Assembly: GCF_014838715.1 (NCBI RefSeq)
Contig: NZ_CP061947.1
Span: 2,108,001-2,172,000, forward strand
Direction: 5' to 3'
Source: Algoriphagus sp. Y33
Lineage (GTDB): Bacteria > Bacteroidota > Bacteroidia > Cytophagales > Cyclobacteriaceae
DNA length: 64,000 bases
Shown here: piece after piece, positions 8,381 through 16,935 of the stretch
How positions within the stretch are numbered: position 1 is the first letter of the stretch
Layout: each line of letters opens with the position of its first letter
Position numbers and translations under genes: made by a program
The notes under the pieces: model-generated
What the model was told of the DNA's origin: nothing
Seen by the model: only the letters and a program-made list of their open reading frames with translations
Databases searched by the model: none

Positions 8381-8833
8381 ATGAAAAAAATAGTATTTAT
8401 AAGTTTATTTCTATTCACTGCCCATTTTGTGAGAGCACAGGATAAAATAGAATGGCTGAAATTTGAAGAGGCTGTAGCCGCTACAGAAGCCAATCCTAAA
8501 ATGCTCTTGATCGATGTCTATACGGACTGGTGCGGCTGGTGCAAAAAAATGGACAAGGAAACTTTCACCGATCCCGTAGTAGTCAGCTATATCAATGAGA
8601 AATTCTATGCCGTCAAAATGAACGCTGAGGACAATAAGCGCAAGTTTGACTTCAAAGGAAAAGAATATACTGAGGCAAAAATGGCAGCAGCCATGCGTGT
8701 GAACTCCTATCCTAATTTTGTGATCATCGATCCTACATTGAAGAATATTACCCAGTTGCCCGGATACAGGCAGCCCGTACAGTTTCTGGATGGATTGGGA
8801 CAAATCGTAGATAATGGAATCGGCGCAAAATGA
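8381..8833 (+). CDS. Secreted thioredoxin-fold protein (CGWC)
   Basis: 150 residues from the ATG at 8381; a TTG at 8366 overlapping the previous stop is less likely. A signal peptide ends near FVRAQ. The thioredoxin fold carries the redox motif DWCGWCKKMDKETF (about residues 44-57) and the cis-proline region VNSYPNFVIIDP. It should reduce or form disulfides in the periplasm or at the envelope. Position after the metal operon and a 4-bp ATGA overlap with mnmE suggest shared transcription, with no clear functional link. Relatives are annotated as thioredoxin family or DUF255-like proteins. Confidence 0.88.
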   Translation: MKKIVFISLFLFTAHFVRAQDKIEWLKFEEAVAATEANPKMLLIDVYTDWCGWCKKMDKETFTDPVVVSYINEKFYAVKMNAEDNKRKFDFKGKEYTEAKMAAAMRVNSYPNFVIIDPTLKNITQLPGYRQPVQFLDGLGQIVDNGIGAK

Positions 8834-10212
8834 GTTTTTCCCTTTCTGAACAAAGCGACACCATAGTCGCTTTAGCCACTCCCCAGGGCGTTGGAGCTAT
8901 TGCCATAATCCGCCTTTCCGGAAAAGATGCCATTCAGCTTACAAATGAAGTCTTTTTTGGTAAAAATTTGGAGAACCAAGAATCCCACACCATACATTTT
9001 GGAACTATCCGTGATGGCGAGAAGATCATCGATGAAGTTCTTGTTTCCTTATTTATCGCACCCAAGTCATTTACCAAGGAAAATGTGGTGGAAATATCCA
9101 CACACGGCTCGTCCTATATCATCAATCAGGTTCTAAAGCTTTTTATCCGAAAAGGAGCCCGCCCGGCTAAACCGGGAGAATTCACCCAGCGCGCATTTCT
9201 CAATGGTCAGTTTGATCTGGCACAGGCTGAGGCAGTAGCAGATCTGATCCATGCGGATTCCGAGACTTCACATCAGGCTGCACTTAGCCAAATGAGAGGC
9301 GGATTTAGCTCTGAAATTCAAGAGCTTAGAAGTAAACTGATCCATTTTGCTTCAATGATAGAACTGGAACTGGACTTTGGTGAAGAGGATGTGGAATTTG
9401 CAAGCCGGGAAGAATTACGGACGTTGGTAGAACGCCTTCTAAGAGTAGTGGAAGAATTGATTTTGAGTTTTGACCTGGGAAATGTGATCAAAAATGGCGT
9501 ACCTACTGTGATCGCCGGAAAACCCAATGCCGGCAAATCCACCCTACTCAATGCGCTGCTCAACGAAGAGAAAGCAATCGTGTCTGAAATTGCCGGAACG
9601 ACGAGGGATTTTATCGAAGATGAAATTAATATTGGAGGCGTGATCTTCCGATTTATAGACACAGCAGGTTTACGGGAAACAACCGATACCATTGAAGCAA
9701 TTGGCGTAAGCAGAACCCAGGAGAAAATGAAGTCCGCTTCCTTGATTTTGTATCTGTTTGATTTGGGTGATACAGATTTGGTAGAGATCAACCGGGATGT
9801 CAATAAGCTGGAAAATCAGGGAGTCCCTTTCTTGAAAGTAGCGAATAAAGTAGATAAAGGTAACCCACAGTTAATGAGTAAGTTAAAAGAAAAATACCCT
9901 GACACAATTTTTATCTCTGCCGGGCAAAAAGAGAACTTGGAAGAACTGAAATCCAGGATTTTGGTACTAGTAAATCTGGACAAATTCCGGACAGGAAATA
10001 CTGTGGTGACTAACGTGCGTCACTATGATTCATTAGTGAAAACCCGGGAATCCTTATTGGATATTCTCACTGGTTTGGACAAGGAAGTGACCAATGACTT
10101 TGTGGCGATGGATATCCGCCGCTCCCTTCACTTCCTAGGAGAGATCACCGGTGAGATTACCACAGATGATCTTCTGGAGAATATTTTTAGGAATTTTTGT
10201 ATCGGGAAATAA
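8830..10212 (+). CDS. mnmE: tRNA uridine-5-carboxymethylaminomethyl modification GTPase
   Basis: 460 residues, full length. With MnmG it installs the 5-carboxymethylaminomethyl group on wobble U34 of several tRNAs. The N-terminal formyl-THF domain opens with DTIVALATPQGVGAIAIIRL. The G domain has GKPNAGKST (G1, about residue 230), TTRDF (G2), DTAGLRE (G3) and NKVDK (G4). The C-terminus ends in the invariant FCIGK, whose Cys is conserved. The ATG overlaps the thioredoxin stop. It is the last intact core gene before a decayed mobile element begins at about 10.2 kb. Confidence 0.97.
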   Translation: MSFSLSEQSDTIVALATPQGVGAIAIIRLSGKDAIQLTNEVFFGKNLENQESHTIHFGTIRDGEKIIDEVLVSLFIAPKSFTKENVVEISTHGSSYIINQVLKLFIRKGARPAKPGEFTQRAFLNGQFDLAQAEAVADLIHADSETSHQAALSQMRGGFSSEIQELRSKLIHFASMIELELDFGEEDVEFASREELRTLVERLLRVVEELILSFDLGNVIKNGVPTVIAGKPNAGKSTLLNALLNEEKAIVSEIAGTTRDFIEDEINIGGVIFRFIDTAGLRETTDTIEAIGVSRTQEKMKSASLILYLFDLGDTDLVEINRDVNKLENQGVPFLKVANKVDKGNPQLMSKLKEKYPDTIFISAGQKENLEELKSRILVLVNLDKFRTGNTVVTNVRHYDSLVKTRESLLDILTGLDKEVTNDFVAMDIRRSLHFLGEITGEITTDDLLENIFRNFCIGK

Positions 10213-10260
10213 GCCTAGTTTTCTTTGCTTGACTTTGTTTGATTTTCCCTGAATATCAAG

Positions 10261-10672
10261 ACGGATTTTAATGAAAAACGCTTCCATATTCGAGATTTTG
10301 AGTTTCTAAAGATTCATCTTCACCAACATCCAAAAGATGCTGTTGAAAGAAAAGAGAACAAAGAAAACAGAAAGCTTGCAGAAGAGATTTTCTTGGTGAG
10401 AGAGAATCTCCAAAGGATAGAGTTTTCATTGGTCTCAAATACAATGCAGTGTATAATAACGAATTGGTAAGCTGGTACAACAGGGCTGGGTTTTTCAAGC
10501 ACATCACTTTTCACAGTGCCAGGCGCATACTAATGCAGTTTTATTTCTTGAAAATGGAACAGATCTGTATACAGTTCAAAAAAGACTTGGGCATAAGGAA
10601 ATAAAAACCACGGCAAGCTATGCGAAAATCGTTGATAAAAAAAATGCAAGAATCTGCTATGCTAATTCCTAA
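10261..10672 (+). pseudogene. Tyrosine recombinase (integrase) relic
   Basis: Three reading-frame pieces line up with a Bacteroidota integrase. The first, from 10261, reads TDFNEKRFHIRDFEFLKIHL and HPKDAVERKENKENRKLAEE, the arm-binding region, and stops at about 10468. The second (about 10473-10530) reads FKHITFHSARR, with the catalytic H-x-x-R box. The third (10532-10672) reads GTDLYTVQKRLGHKEIKTT then SYAKIVDKK, with the LGH box; the catalytic Tyr would be in SYAKI. Most of the core domain is deleted, so it cannot be active. It lies immediately downstream of mnmE and marks the edge of a mobile element. Confidence 0.8.
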
Positions 10673-10685
10673 GGCAGATTCAAAT

Positions 10686-11336
10686 TTAAAATCTGAATCC
10701 TATTCCGGTAGATAAATTAATTCTACTAATCTGAAATAAATTACGATCAACAAACTGCTTCTGAAACTCCATATTATTGAGCCATGACCATTTAGATGCA
10801 AAGTGATACCTGAGAGAAATCCCAAATTCAACGCCAACCTTAGAATAATCCGTCATTGCTGTGATCAAGATGCCATTTCCATTGTATTCATATTCTGACC
10901 CCATATACATTCTGCCCACCCTAGCCTTTGCATCAATATTCAGTTTTGGGCTCACTGGAACAGTATAAACAGGACCAATCATTAAAGCTCCAAATGTGTT
11001 GATAAATTCCTCATTGGATCTTTGCAGAACATGTGCACCTCCCTGCCATTTAAGGGAAACGCCCCAGTTTTTTCCGAAAAAATATCCGGCGTCTATAAGA
11101 TTGATCGTCAGCCCCACTCCTCCCGGATTCAGAGAAAGAGTTTCTCCAGTATTAGAATTTAAACCATTCATATAACCGGGAACGATATAGCCTAGTGTAA
11201 ATTCTGAACCGGTAAACATTGTTGAACCTGCACTTATTCCAATATAAGCTTTTTTGATTTTGTTATTGGTTTGTCCAAAACAATGAATTGAGAAGCAGAA
11301 AGCAATAATTATTGTAGCTATTATTTTTACATACAT
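10686..11336 (-). CDS. Outer-membrane beta-barrel protein
   Basis: 216 residues. A signal peptide (IIIAFCFSIHCFGQ) is followed by alternating short hydrophobic strands and ends in IGFRF, a C-terminal Phe strand typical of outer-membrane barrels. No enzyme motif is visible. The repeated glycine-rich strands (YIGISAGSTMF, VGVEFGISLRYHF) suit an eight-stranded porin-like fold. It sits between the integrase relic and an AraC regulator and may be cargo of the element. Function unknown. Confidence 0.75.
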   Translation of the reverse strand: MYVKIIATIIIAFCFSIHCFGQTNNKIKKAYIGISAGSTMFTGSEFTLGYIVPGYMNGLNSNTGETLSLNPGGVGLTINLIDAGYFFGKNWGVSLKWQGGAHVLQRSNEEFINTFGALMIGPVYTVPVSPKLNIDAKARVGRMYMGSEYEYNGNGILITAMTDYSKVGVEFGISLRYHFASKWSWLNNMEFQKQFVDRNLFQISRINLSTGIGFRF

Positions 11337-11605
11337 GCCCTTAAAGTTAGGAACTTCTTATGCTATTTCAGATGCTTTCTGAAGCAAATAAATTAATTTA
11401 TCCTATAAGATTACCTCAGAAATTAAATGTGCTAACTGGTTAATTGTTTTTTTTAACTAAATCATTATTCACACACAAAGAACCAAAAAAAGTCTTAGTC
11501 AGAATTTAGCTTACTCCTCCTGCCTTTTTTCTGAAGGTTTATGATTTGTAAAAAGCTATTTTACAATGAGATACCTACTCAAATACTGAAAACATACAGT
11601 ATCCC
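11337..11605. other. Non-coding gap
   Basis: About 270 bp of AT-rich DNA between two minus-strand genes. It should hold the promoter of the outer-membrane protein gene, but no clear TAnnTTTG word or hairpin was seen. Confidence 0.4.
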
Positions 11606-12394
11606 CTATTCAATCACATATTTAGCAGGAGTGGTGCCCAAATGCTTTTTGAATGTGGTAATAAACGAACTCACATTTTCATATCCCAAATCAAAAGCAA
11701 TGTCCTTTACCGCTCTTCTTTCTCCAAGTAGCCTTATTGCTTCAAGCAATTTTAAACGCATCTTCCATTCACCGAAACCCATACCCAACTCCTTAGTAAA
11801 CAACCGTAAAAGCGTTCTGGAACTCATGCATGATAGCTCCGCATAATACTCAATAGTTTTCGTTCCCGAAACATCGTTCATCAGAGCATCTGTTACTTTT
11901 TTAACTCTTTCATCACGGCTTGTCGGAAGGAATGTGGGACTGGGGGTTAAGCAGGAGATTTCATCCAACAGTACTTCAAAAATTCTAGCTTGTTGGGATG
12001 TCAATCGCTCAGGGTTCGAAAAAAAGGTGATTTTGGCTAGCAGGCTTTTTATAAAAACCGTTGTGTCAAAAGCAAAGCTCACTTTGGGAAGACTGCACAA
12101 TTTTGACTCATCAATAAATGCTGAAACAACTTTCACATTCCTTGGGAAGTATACCTGATGCCCCTCATTACCTGCTAACCACACGCATTGGGATGGATTG
12201 ACTATCCAAATATTTTTTCCTGTTACAACTTCCATAATCCCTCGATCGCATGATATGATTTGGGCCCGTGGATGAGAATGATAATCAGCACATTTTGCAT
12301 TCCGGATAGTTTCAGAATAAGTGGTAACCGGGCGTAGCTCATTTTTCTCAAAACCGTGGTCAACACTGATATTTGTCTTATAATCATTATTCAT
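11606..12394 (-). CDS. AraC family transcriptional regulator
   Basis: 262 residues. The N-terminal half is a cupin-like sensor (CADYHSHPRAQIISCDRGIMEV, then a VWLAGNEGHQVYFP strand). The C-terminal 100 residues hold two helix-turn-helix units: YYAELSCMSSRTLLRLF and IAFDLGYENVSSFITTFKKH, closing with LGTTPAKYV. These proteins bind direct repeats near promoters after sensing a small molecule; the ligand is not evident. It is divergent from the methyltransferase at 12462 with a short shared promoter region, so that gene is a likely target. Confidence 0.92.
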   Translation of the reverse strand: MNNDYKTNISVDHGFEKNELRPVTTYSETIRNAKCADYHSHPRAQIISCDRGIMEVVTGKNIWIVNPSQCVWLAGNEGHQVYFPRNVKVVSAFIDESKLCSLPKVSFAFDTTVFIKSLLAKITFFSNPERLTSQQARIFEVLLDEISCLTPSPTFLPTSRDERVKKVTDALMNDVSGTKTIEYYAELSCMSSRTLLRLFTKELGMGFGEWKMRLKLLEAIRLLGERRAVKDIAFDLGYENVSSFITTFKKHLGTTPAKYVIE

Positions 12395-12461
12395 TGTCCT
12401 AATATAGTAACTATGACATTGTCTGGCTTACCGAACTTTGCATGTAAACAATAGAATATTT

Positions 12462-13217
12462 ATGGAAAGCAAAAAGCACAACGAAAACATTATAAAGCAA
12501 TTTTCCAAACAGGCAGTTGGGTACTCCTCAATAACTTCACACAGCGATGCTTTGGACAAATTGGTTCAGATTTCCGGAATAACCAAAGAAGACACGGTAC
12601 TGGATATTGCATGCGGTACAGGCATTGTATCCTGCGAATTTGCCAAACATGCCCATTTTGTTACCGGTATTGACATCACCGAAGAAATGCTTGATCATGC
12701 GAGAAAATCGCAACAAAAGGAGAACCTCCAAAACGTCTCCTGGGAGACTGGAGACGTTACAGATTTACCATATCCCGACAACCATTTTTCGCTAGTGATA
12801 TCAAGATTTGGGTTTCACCATTTTTTAGACCCACTTCAAGTTTTGAGTGAAATGACGAGAGTCTGTAAATCCAACGGCCTGATTATGGTAGTGGATGTCT
12901 CGGTACCTGACGATAAAATCAACAAGTACAACGAAATGGAAAAACTTAGGGACTATTCCCATGTATCAACAATCTCAAAGGCCGGTTTTGCCAGTATTTT
13001 TGAAAAGACTGGGTTAAAACATCCTGAAACCGATGACTATGTAATGCAGATTACCCTAAATGAACAACTCCAAGCTTCGTTTCCGACAAACCCCGATGAA
13101 TTGAAAAACATGATTCTTCAGGATATAGGAGTTGATAATTTGGGAATAAACGCAAGATGGTTTGGTGAAGAAGTAATGCTTAACTACCCAATCCATATCT
13201 TTTCAGCCCGAAAATGA
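12462..13217 (+). CDS. Class I SAM-dependent methyltransferase
   Basis: About 251 residues from the ATG at 12462; an upstream ATG at 12438 coincides with a -7-like word (GAACTTTG, 12433-12440), so the inner start is preferred. The Rossmann fold shows motif I VLDIACGTGIVS (binding SAM), VTGIDITEEMLDHAR (acidic strand), DVTDLPYPDNHFSLVISRFG and the FHHF-type post-motif. It resembles UbiE/Methyltransf_11 enzymes acting on small molecules. The substrate is unknown. Divergent AraC regulator at 11606 suggests inducible expression. Confidence 0.88.
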   Translation: MESKKHNENIIKQFSKQAVGYSSITSHSDALDKLVQISGITKEDTVLDIACGTGIVSCEFAKHAHFVTGIDITEEMLDHARKSQQKENLQNVSWETGDVTDLPYPDNHFSLVISRFGFHHFLDPLQVLSEMTRVCKSNGLIMVVDVSVPDDKINKYNEMEKLRDYSHVSTISKAGFASIFEKTGLKHPETDDYVMQITLNEQLQASFPTNPDELKNMILQDIGVDNLGINARWFGEEVMLNYPIHIFSARK

Positions 13218-13277
13218 CAGACAGAAAAAATGATATGAAATCGGCACGATTAAAATCATCATTAAAACACACAGGAC

Positions 13278-13293
13278 TCCGTCAGCTGACGGA
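13278..13293. repeat. 16-bp perfect palindrome
   Basis: TCCGTCAGCTGACGGA is its own reverse complement. It lies 60 bp after the methyltransferase stop. There is no T-tract, so a terminator role is doubtful; it could be a protein-binding site or a dispersed palindromic repeat. Confidence 0.5.
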
Positions 13294-13347
13294 TTAATCG
13301 TCAAAGATTCTATCTGACCATTAAAAATCAAAATATAAACAGATGAA

Positions 13348-13378
13348 ATCGAGTCTGCCTGCATCAGGTAGGCTCGAT
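13348..13378. repeat. Hairpin element, 14-bp stem with 3-nt loop
   Basis: ATCGAGTCTGCCTG, loop CAT, CAGGTAGGCTCGAT: all 14 pairs form if two G-U pairs are allowed. The core CTGCCTG-NNN-CAGG recurs at 54138-54156. Possible REP-like dispersed unit. Confidence 0.5.
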
Positions 13379-13438
13379 CCCTTACCTCGGGATCACATAC
13401 TGGGATGATTACCTATAGTCAGCAAATCTCAAAGGTTG

Positions 13439-13985
13439 TCACCCCCTGATAGGCAGATGTCCCAATTCAGGTGTATCAAACACCCGCTCCATTTCCATGC
13501 GGATAATTTCTTCCACGTCCCGTTTGATCCCACGGTAGTTCTGTATGACCTCCTCCTGGGAGACATCCCGGACTTTCGGTATAGGCTGATATACATCCTC
13601 TTCTTGTTTCAATGCTTTATCATCATTAATAATTGTAGCATGAAATGCTTTCAGCCTGATCTTTTGATCAGGGGTACCTGCCACCAAGCCGACAAATTCA
13701 CCCGAAGAAAGAGAAGATATTGTAGAAGCGGGAACCGCCTGATCCAGCTGGGTTGATTTTGATATAGAAGTCTCCAAACTATTGATTGAAATGCTCTCGC
13801 GGTTCTGAATGATTCTTCCAAACCGTTCGGAAAGTTGCTTGCCCGTATCATCCAAAACCTGACCACTGATAACATTCCCTACGGTATTCATAATCACATC
13901 CGCCTGTTCCCTCCCTTAATCTTTCCGAAGCTGGCTGTAGTCCTGAACTCCTAAGCAATTGGTCTTAGTTCTCCTGTTTAAACTT
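13439..13985 (-). pseudogene. VirD4/TraG-like coupling protein relic, C-terminal end
   Basis: From the right, the frame reads LGVQDYSQLRKD, then a TAA, then GREQADVIMNTVGNVISGQV and on to the end at 13439. This is the C-terminal part of the Bacteroidota conjugative coupling protein (TraG/MobC-type, YWFCY family by recollection), the hexameric ATPase that feeds DNA to a type IV secretion channel. The stop replaces the Tyr codon expected in RRDYG. Walker motifs and the membrane part are absent. The 152 residues after the stop remain open (ATG at 13895-13897) but are unlikely to work alone. Together with the next gene it shows a dead mobilization module. Confidence 0.75.
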
Positions 13986-14003
13986 TGCAGTTCCTTAAAT
14001 ACT

Positions 14004-14297
14004 CTAATTTTTTCCCCCCACGGAAAGATTTCTGAGTGCAAATCCCTTCATTTCCAACAGACGTGCTTTACCGTTGTTTACCTTTTGCTCATTGTAGCGT
14101 ACAGCACCGCCTATTGACTTGCCCGTAATGACAGTTAGCTTTCTTTTAAATAGAATAGCCCTGACAAGTTCACTTGTGGTCTGACAAAAGGAAGCCTTGG
14201 GGAGTAACGATTTGAGATGCAGGTTTTCCTCTGTTGTAATTCTAACGGTAAGCCATAACGGTTTGGGAGCTTCCGCCTTTTTCATAAGCATCTGCAT
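14004..14297 (-). CDS. Relaxosome accessory (MobC/MbpA-like) protein, altered C-terminus
   Basis: 97 residues. The N-terminal 60 (WLTVRITTEENLHLKSLLPK then TSELVRAILFKRKLTVI) match the ribbon-helix-helix DNA-binding part of plasmid mobilization proteins that nick-site proteins rely on. The usual C-terminal helix with NNFNQ-type residues is replaced by an unrelated tail, so the gene is probably truncated or frameshifted. It lies just after the coupling-protein relic, and three inverted repeats sit 30-110 bp upstream of its start, where an oriT is expected. Confidence 0.6.
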   Translation of the reverse strand: MQMLMKKAEAPKPLWLTVRITTEENLHLKSLLPKASFCQTTSELVRAILFKRKLTVITGKSIGGAVRYNEQKVNNGKARLLEMKGFALRNLSVGGKN

Positions 14298-14326
14298 TTT
14301 AAAATTCGACTTCGGAGAATTTTACC

Positions 14327-14405
14327 CCCACCGCAATTCCGACAGCGGTGGGCAAGATCGGATTGTGGCACAATCCTACATCTTGCTCATTGCCAACACG
14401 CAATG
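14327..14405. other. Cluster of three inverted repeats, candidate oriT
   Basis: IR1: CCCACCGC (14327-14334) with GCGGTGGG (14345-14352). IR2: CAAGAT (14353) and GGATTGT (14360) with ACAATCC (14370) and ATCTTG (14380-14385), a nested hairpin. IR3: CATTGC (14388) with GCAATG (14400-14405). All arms are perfect. Such dense repeats directly upstream of a mob gene are typical of transfer origins; no nic site was identified. Confidence 0.45.
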
Positions 14406-14469
14406 CCAAGCTTGCCCTCAGTGGAAGGTCGAGTTGATCAAGTAGAAATTTTAATCCTTGGCAAAAGCC

Positions 14470-14685
14470 TCAGTTTTCCAGATTCCACACCCAATCGTCA
14501 GCGGCCATTACCCAATCACGTATGGGAAATCCCATTTCATTTCGCCAGTCCATCCCCTGGTAATAGAAATAGAAAACCTCGGCTTCGGAAGCCGGAACTT
14601 GAAGGGAGTTAAAGTAAGCCTGTTCCTGTTCCAGTGTAGGAGAAACATTTCTTGAAAAATTGAGATTCTGAGCTTCGAGATTCAT
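14470..14685 (-). CDS. Small element-associated protein, unknown function
   Basis: 71 residues. An acidic N-terminus (PTLEQEQAYFNSLQVPASEA) is followed by an aromatic C-terminal part with FYFYYQGMDWR and DWVMAADDWVWN. The pattern of a Trp-rich tail with K/R-D-W is reminiscent of short proteins found in Bacteroidota mobile elements, but I cannot name the family. It lies upstream of the mobilization relics on the same strand. It may be intact; no ribosome-binding site stands out. Confidence 0.5.
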   Translation of the reverse strand: MNLEAQNLNFSRNVSPTLEQEQAYFNSLQVPASEAEVFYFYYQGMDWRNEMGFPIRDWVMAADDWVWNLEN

Positions 14686-14689
14686 AACG

Positions 14690-15313
14690 GTTGTCGTTTT
14701 TGATAAAGCTCAAAAGTGTGGAAGCATGGATTCTTTTAGGTATACTCCAATTGAGACTTTAGAAGATCCTGCAACTTCATAAGGTACAACTTGCTCAGTC
14801 CATTGAAAAACTATCCCTTTTAACTTTATAAATGCTTACCCTTGCTTAAAATTGGATTTCATAGAAGTAAGTCTCACTGGTTAAAGTTTCTCTGAAATAT
14901 CTTTTCCAATGACTAGAACCGTTACCGCTGCTGTACATAATTGAATTAACAGTAGGCTTAAAACAAGCTGGCGTATCAGAAGGAACAATCCTGTTTTGAA
15001 AGTAAATGATTTACGTCACTTTAACACAGGATATGGCCTTTAGCTGGAACCGGGAACAATTTACCGGCCAACATCACTTCACTGAAAAGTAACTTATACA
15101 CAACATTTTCTAAGAAGGTTTAAACCTATACTATCCTTTATGTAACTACTATCCTTCCTAAAGGAAACTGAACTATCCTTTTTAATGAAATAAATGATGT
15201 TAAAATCAACCCAAGGAGTCCTTTAGTATGTGAGGTATACAACTGATCAAACGGGCGTTTTTATACCCCGCATTTCAAAAGATTATTTGCAGTAAAGTAT
15301 AGTAGAATAGGGA
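14690..15313. other. Gene-free stretch with direct repeats
   Basis: No supported gene. ACTATCCTT occurs three times at 15130, 15148 and 15172. The first two, with their spacing, resemble the sequence just before the HxlR gene at 22438. A short frame on the minus strand (about 14865-14955) has no recognisable product. The region may be the remains of a deleted HxlR-controlled gene. Confidence 0.4.
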
Positions 15314-16222
15314 TTAATTACGATAAAATAAATCCAGATGATGTACCCTTTGCTGTACCTCATGGCTTTTCATCGGCTCAAAACGAAAAATTTCTTTACC
15401 CTTTTTGATTACCAATATATGGTAAGGCTGGCCAAGTATATTTGTCAAATGGTGAATAGTAGCTAGCTCGGCCAAATCCTCATGCCATGACGCCATTCCA
15501 TATAAGGAAACAAAAGCAGTTTCCTGAAGGCTTTGATAAACTTCTGCTGCCAAGGACATAGCTATAGGCCCCCCACCACGGAAGCGGGTTGTCTCCAGTA
15601 TACTTTTTCTGAACTCTTCCTTCGGCTTATTCATGGAGACCCAAGTCTCCCGACTAAATTCAGAAGGAATAACCAAGGTATCTGCGTCTATTGCTTGTGT
15701 TGAGATTCCAAGGACAGCATCCAAAACATGTGTTGCCTCATGAAGTAAAATATACACCAAGGCATTTAAATCACCTGCATCGACAACCACCTGATAATCA
15801 GAATCAGGAATATAAAGGCTGTTTTCTTTCCAGGTCGCCCATTCAGAGATGGTCTGGTGTAGAATTTCAGAACGAAAGGTAATGGTAAACATCTTATTCT
15901 CATCCGGTTCACCTACAGGTGAAGCAAGTGCTGTATTTGGCATATTGTCCAAAAAGCTAATACTGTAAAGATGTTCTTTGAGGATTTTCTGATGTAAAGG
16001 CGGAAGCGCATCAAAGGCCATTTCAATTACCTCCTGCTCTGTAGGTGTAAGAACATGATTGACCGGATTCATTCCCATCTCCTGAAAATTCAAAATAATA
16101 TCATCAGGCGTTATATCGACTCTGTCATTTAGGCAAAAAACATTTTGTTCTTCAACTTTTTGAGCTTGAGTCTGCGCTATAAAAATGACTAAAGCAAAGG
16201 TAATCATGATGGCTTTTTCCAT
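15314..16222 (-). CDS. Secreted HExxH putative metallopeptidase
   Basis: About 302 residues from the ATG at 16222, which gives MEKAIMITFALVIFIAQTQA as a clean signal peptide; an ATG at 16237 would add five residues. ILLHEATHVLDAVLG near residue 163 holds the zinc motif HEATH, and a later WHEDLAELATIHHL supplies an acidic residue where gluzincins place their third ligand. The rest matches no family I can name. It follows the 150-residue gene at 16256 with a gap of 18-33 bp, so they form a likely operon. A zinc-dependent peptidase exported across the inner membrane is the best inference. Confidence 0.65.
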   Translation of the reverse strand: MEKAIMITFALVIFIAQTQAQKVEEQNVFCLNDRVDITPDDIILNFQEMGMNPVNHVLTPTEQEVIEMAFDALPPLHQKILKEHLYSISFLDNMPNTALASPVGEPDENKMFTITFRSEILHQTISEWATWKENSLYIPDSDYQVVVDAGDLNALVYILLHEATHVLDAVLGISTQAIDADTLVIPSEFSRETWVSMNKPKEEFRKSILETTRFRGGGPIAMSLAAEVYQSLQETAFVSLYGMASWHEDLAELATIHHLTNILGQPYHILVIKKGKEIFRFEPMKSHEVQQRVHHLDLFYRN

Positions 16223-16255
16223 ACTATTTTCCAGCATATGTAATATTAATTAAGG

Positions 16256-16708
16256 TTATGAACACAAAATTACATCAGAAAGTATAGCCTTGTCGACTTT
16301 AATTACCTGACTGAATGCAACAACATCCTCTACTTTCTTAAATGCAACATTAGTACTTCTTAATTCATTTATAGCAATACCCAGGGCTAGGTTCATTTGG
16401 TTATTCTGCCAGTCCAGCAAATCAGCCTTTCCTCTAATTTTGGTTAGCCTCTGCGTTAAGTACAGTTCTTTTAGATCTTTAGAAACTGAACGATATTCTT
16501 TACTGTTCTTTATAAAATCCTTGAAATCCTCCAGCGAATAATCCTCCCAAATAAAAAAGGCAATTCCCTGTATAAATGCAGTAAGATTATCCCCACCTAC
16601 CGAAGAAATCAATTCTTCATTCACTTCAAAAGGAACAATTGTATATGGTGAAGCACCTGAAGAAACAGGGATATCCCATACTTTAGTTTGAACACTGCAA
16701 TACGACAT
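16256..16708 (-). CDS. Hypothetical 150-residue protein
   Basis: Not recognised. No signal peptide or membrane span. It begins MSYCSVQTKVWDIPVSSGAS, is acidic in the middle (WEDYSLEDFKDFIKNSKEY) and ends with Cys-Ser, so it has one Cys near each end. The central part looks helical (LTQRLTKIRGKADLLDWQNN). It is the first gene of a probable two-gene operon with the secreted HExxH protein. Its first four residues MSYC equal those of tag, the next gene upstream. It may be a cytoplasmic partner or substrate of the peptidase, but that is speculation. Confidence 0.6.
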   Translation of the reverse strand: MSYCSVQTKVWDIPVSSGASPYTIVPFEVNEELISSVGGDNLTAFIQGIAFFIWEDYSLEDFKDFIKNSKEYRSVSKDLKELYLTQRLTKIRGKADLLDWQNNQMNLALGIAINELRSTNVAFKKVEDVVAFSQVIKVDKAILSDVILCS

Positions 16709-16935
16709 AATACATTTTGATTAAAGACAATCTTTACAAACCGCACACATTACTTTCGTATCTCCTACAAAGAATTGACTATTTATTCCTTCCAGCTCAT
16801 TTAACATCCCTTATTATGAATTTGCGTTTTAAAAGGACTTAGGCTCAAGGATATGAATCAATTCAAATGGGCTGGTTATGTAAAAAATGCTACGTACATT
16901 TTATTATTTACCTCCTGCTATAAACATTATAGTTG

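Larger units (their letters stand above)
10213..14685. mobile_element. Decayed integrative/mobilizable element (bounds approximate)
   Basis: The stretch holds an integrase relic (10261-10672), a truncated coupling-protein gene with a stop codon (13439-13985), a relaxosome-type protein (14004-14297), a small element-like gene (14470-14685) and clustered inverted repeats (14327-14405). Between them sit cargo-like genes: an outer-membrane protein, an AraC regulator and a methyltransferase. I did not identify attachment-site repeats, so the edges are guesses. Confidence 0.45.

Noticed and set aside
11541..11846. Plus-strand frame opposite the AraC gene
   Set aside because: It is the antisense of the helix-turn-helix region and has no family resemblance.
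14403..14655. Plus-strand frames across the small element gene
   Set aside because: They overlap the minus-strand gene at 14470 and lack any motif or start signal.
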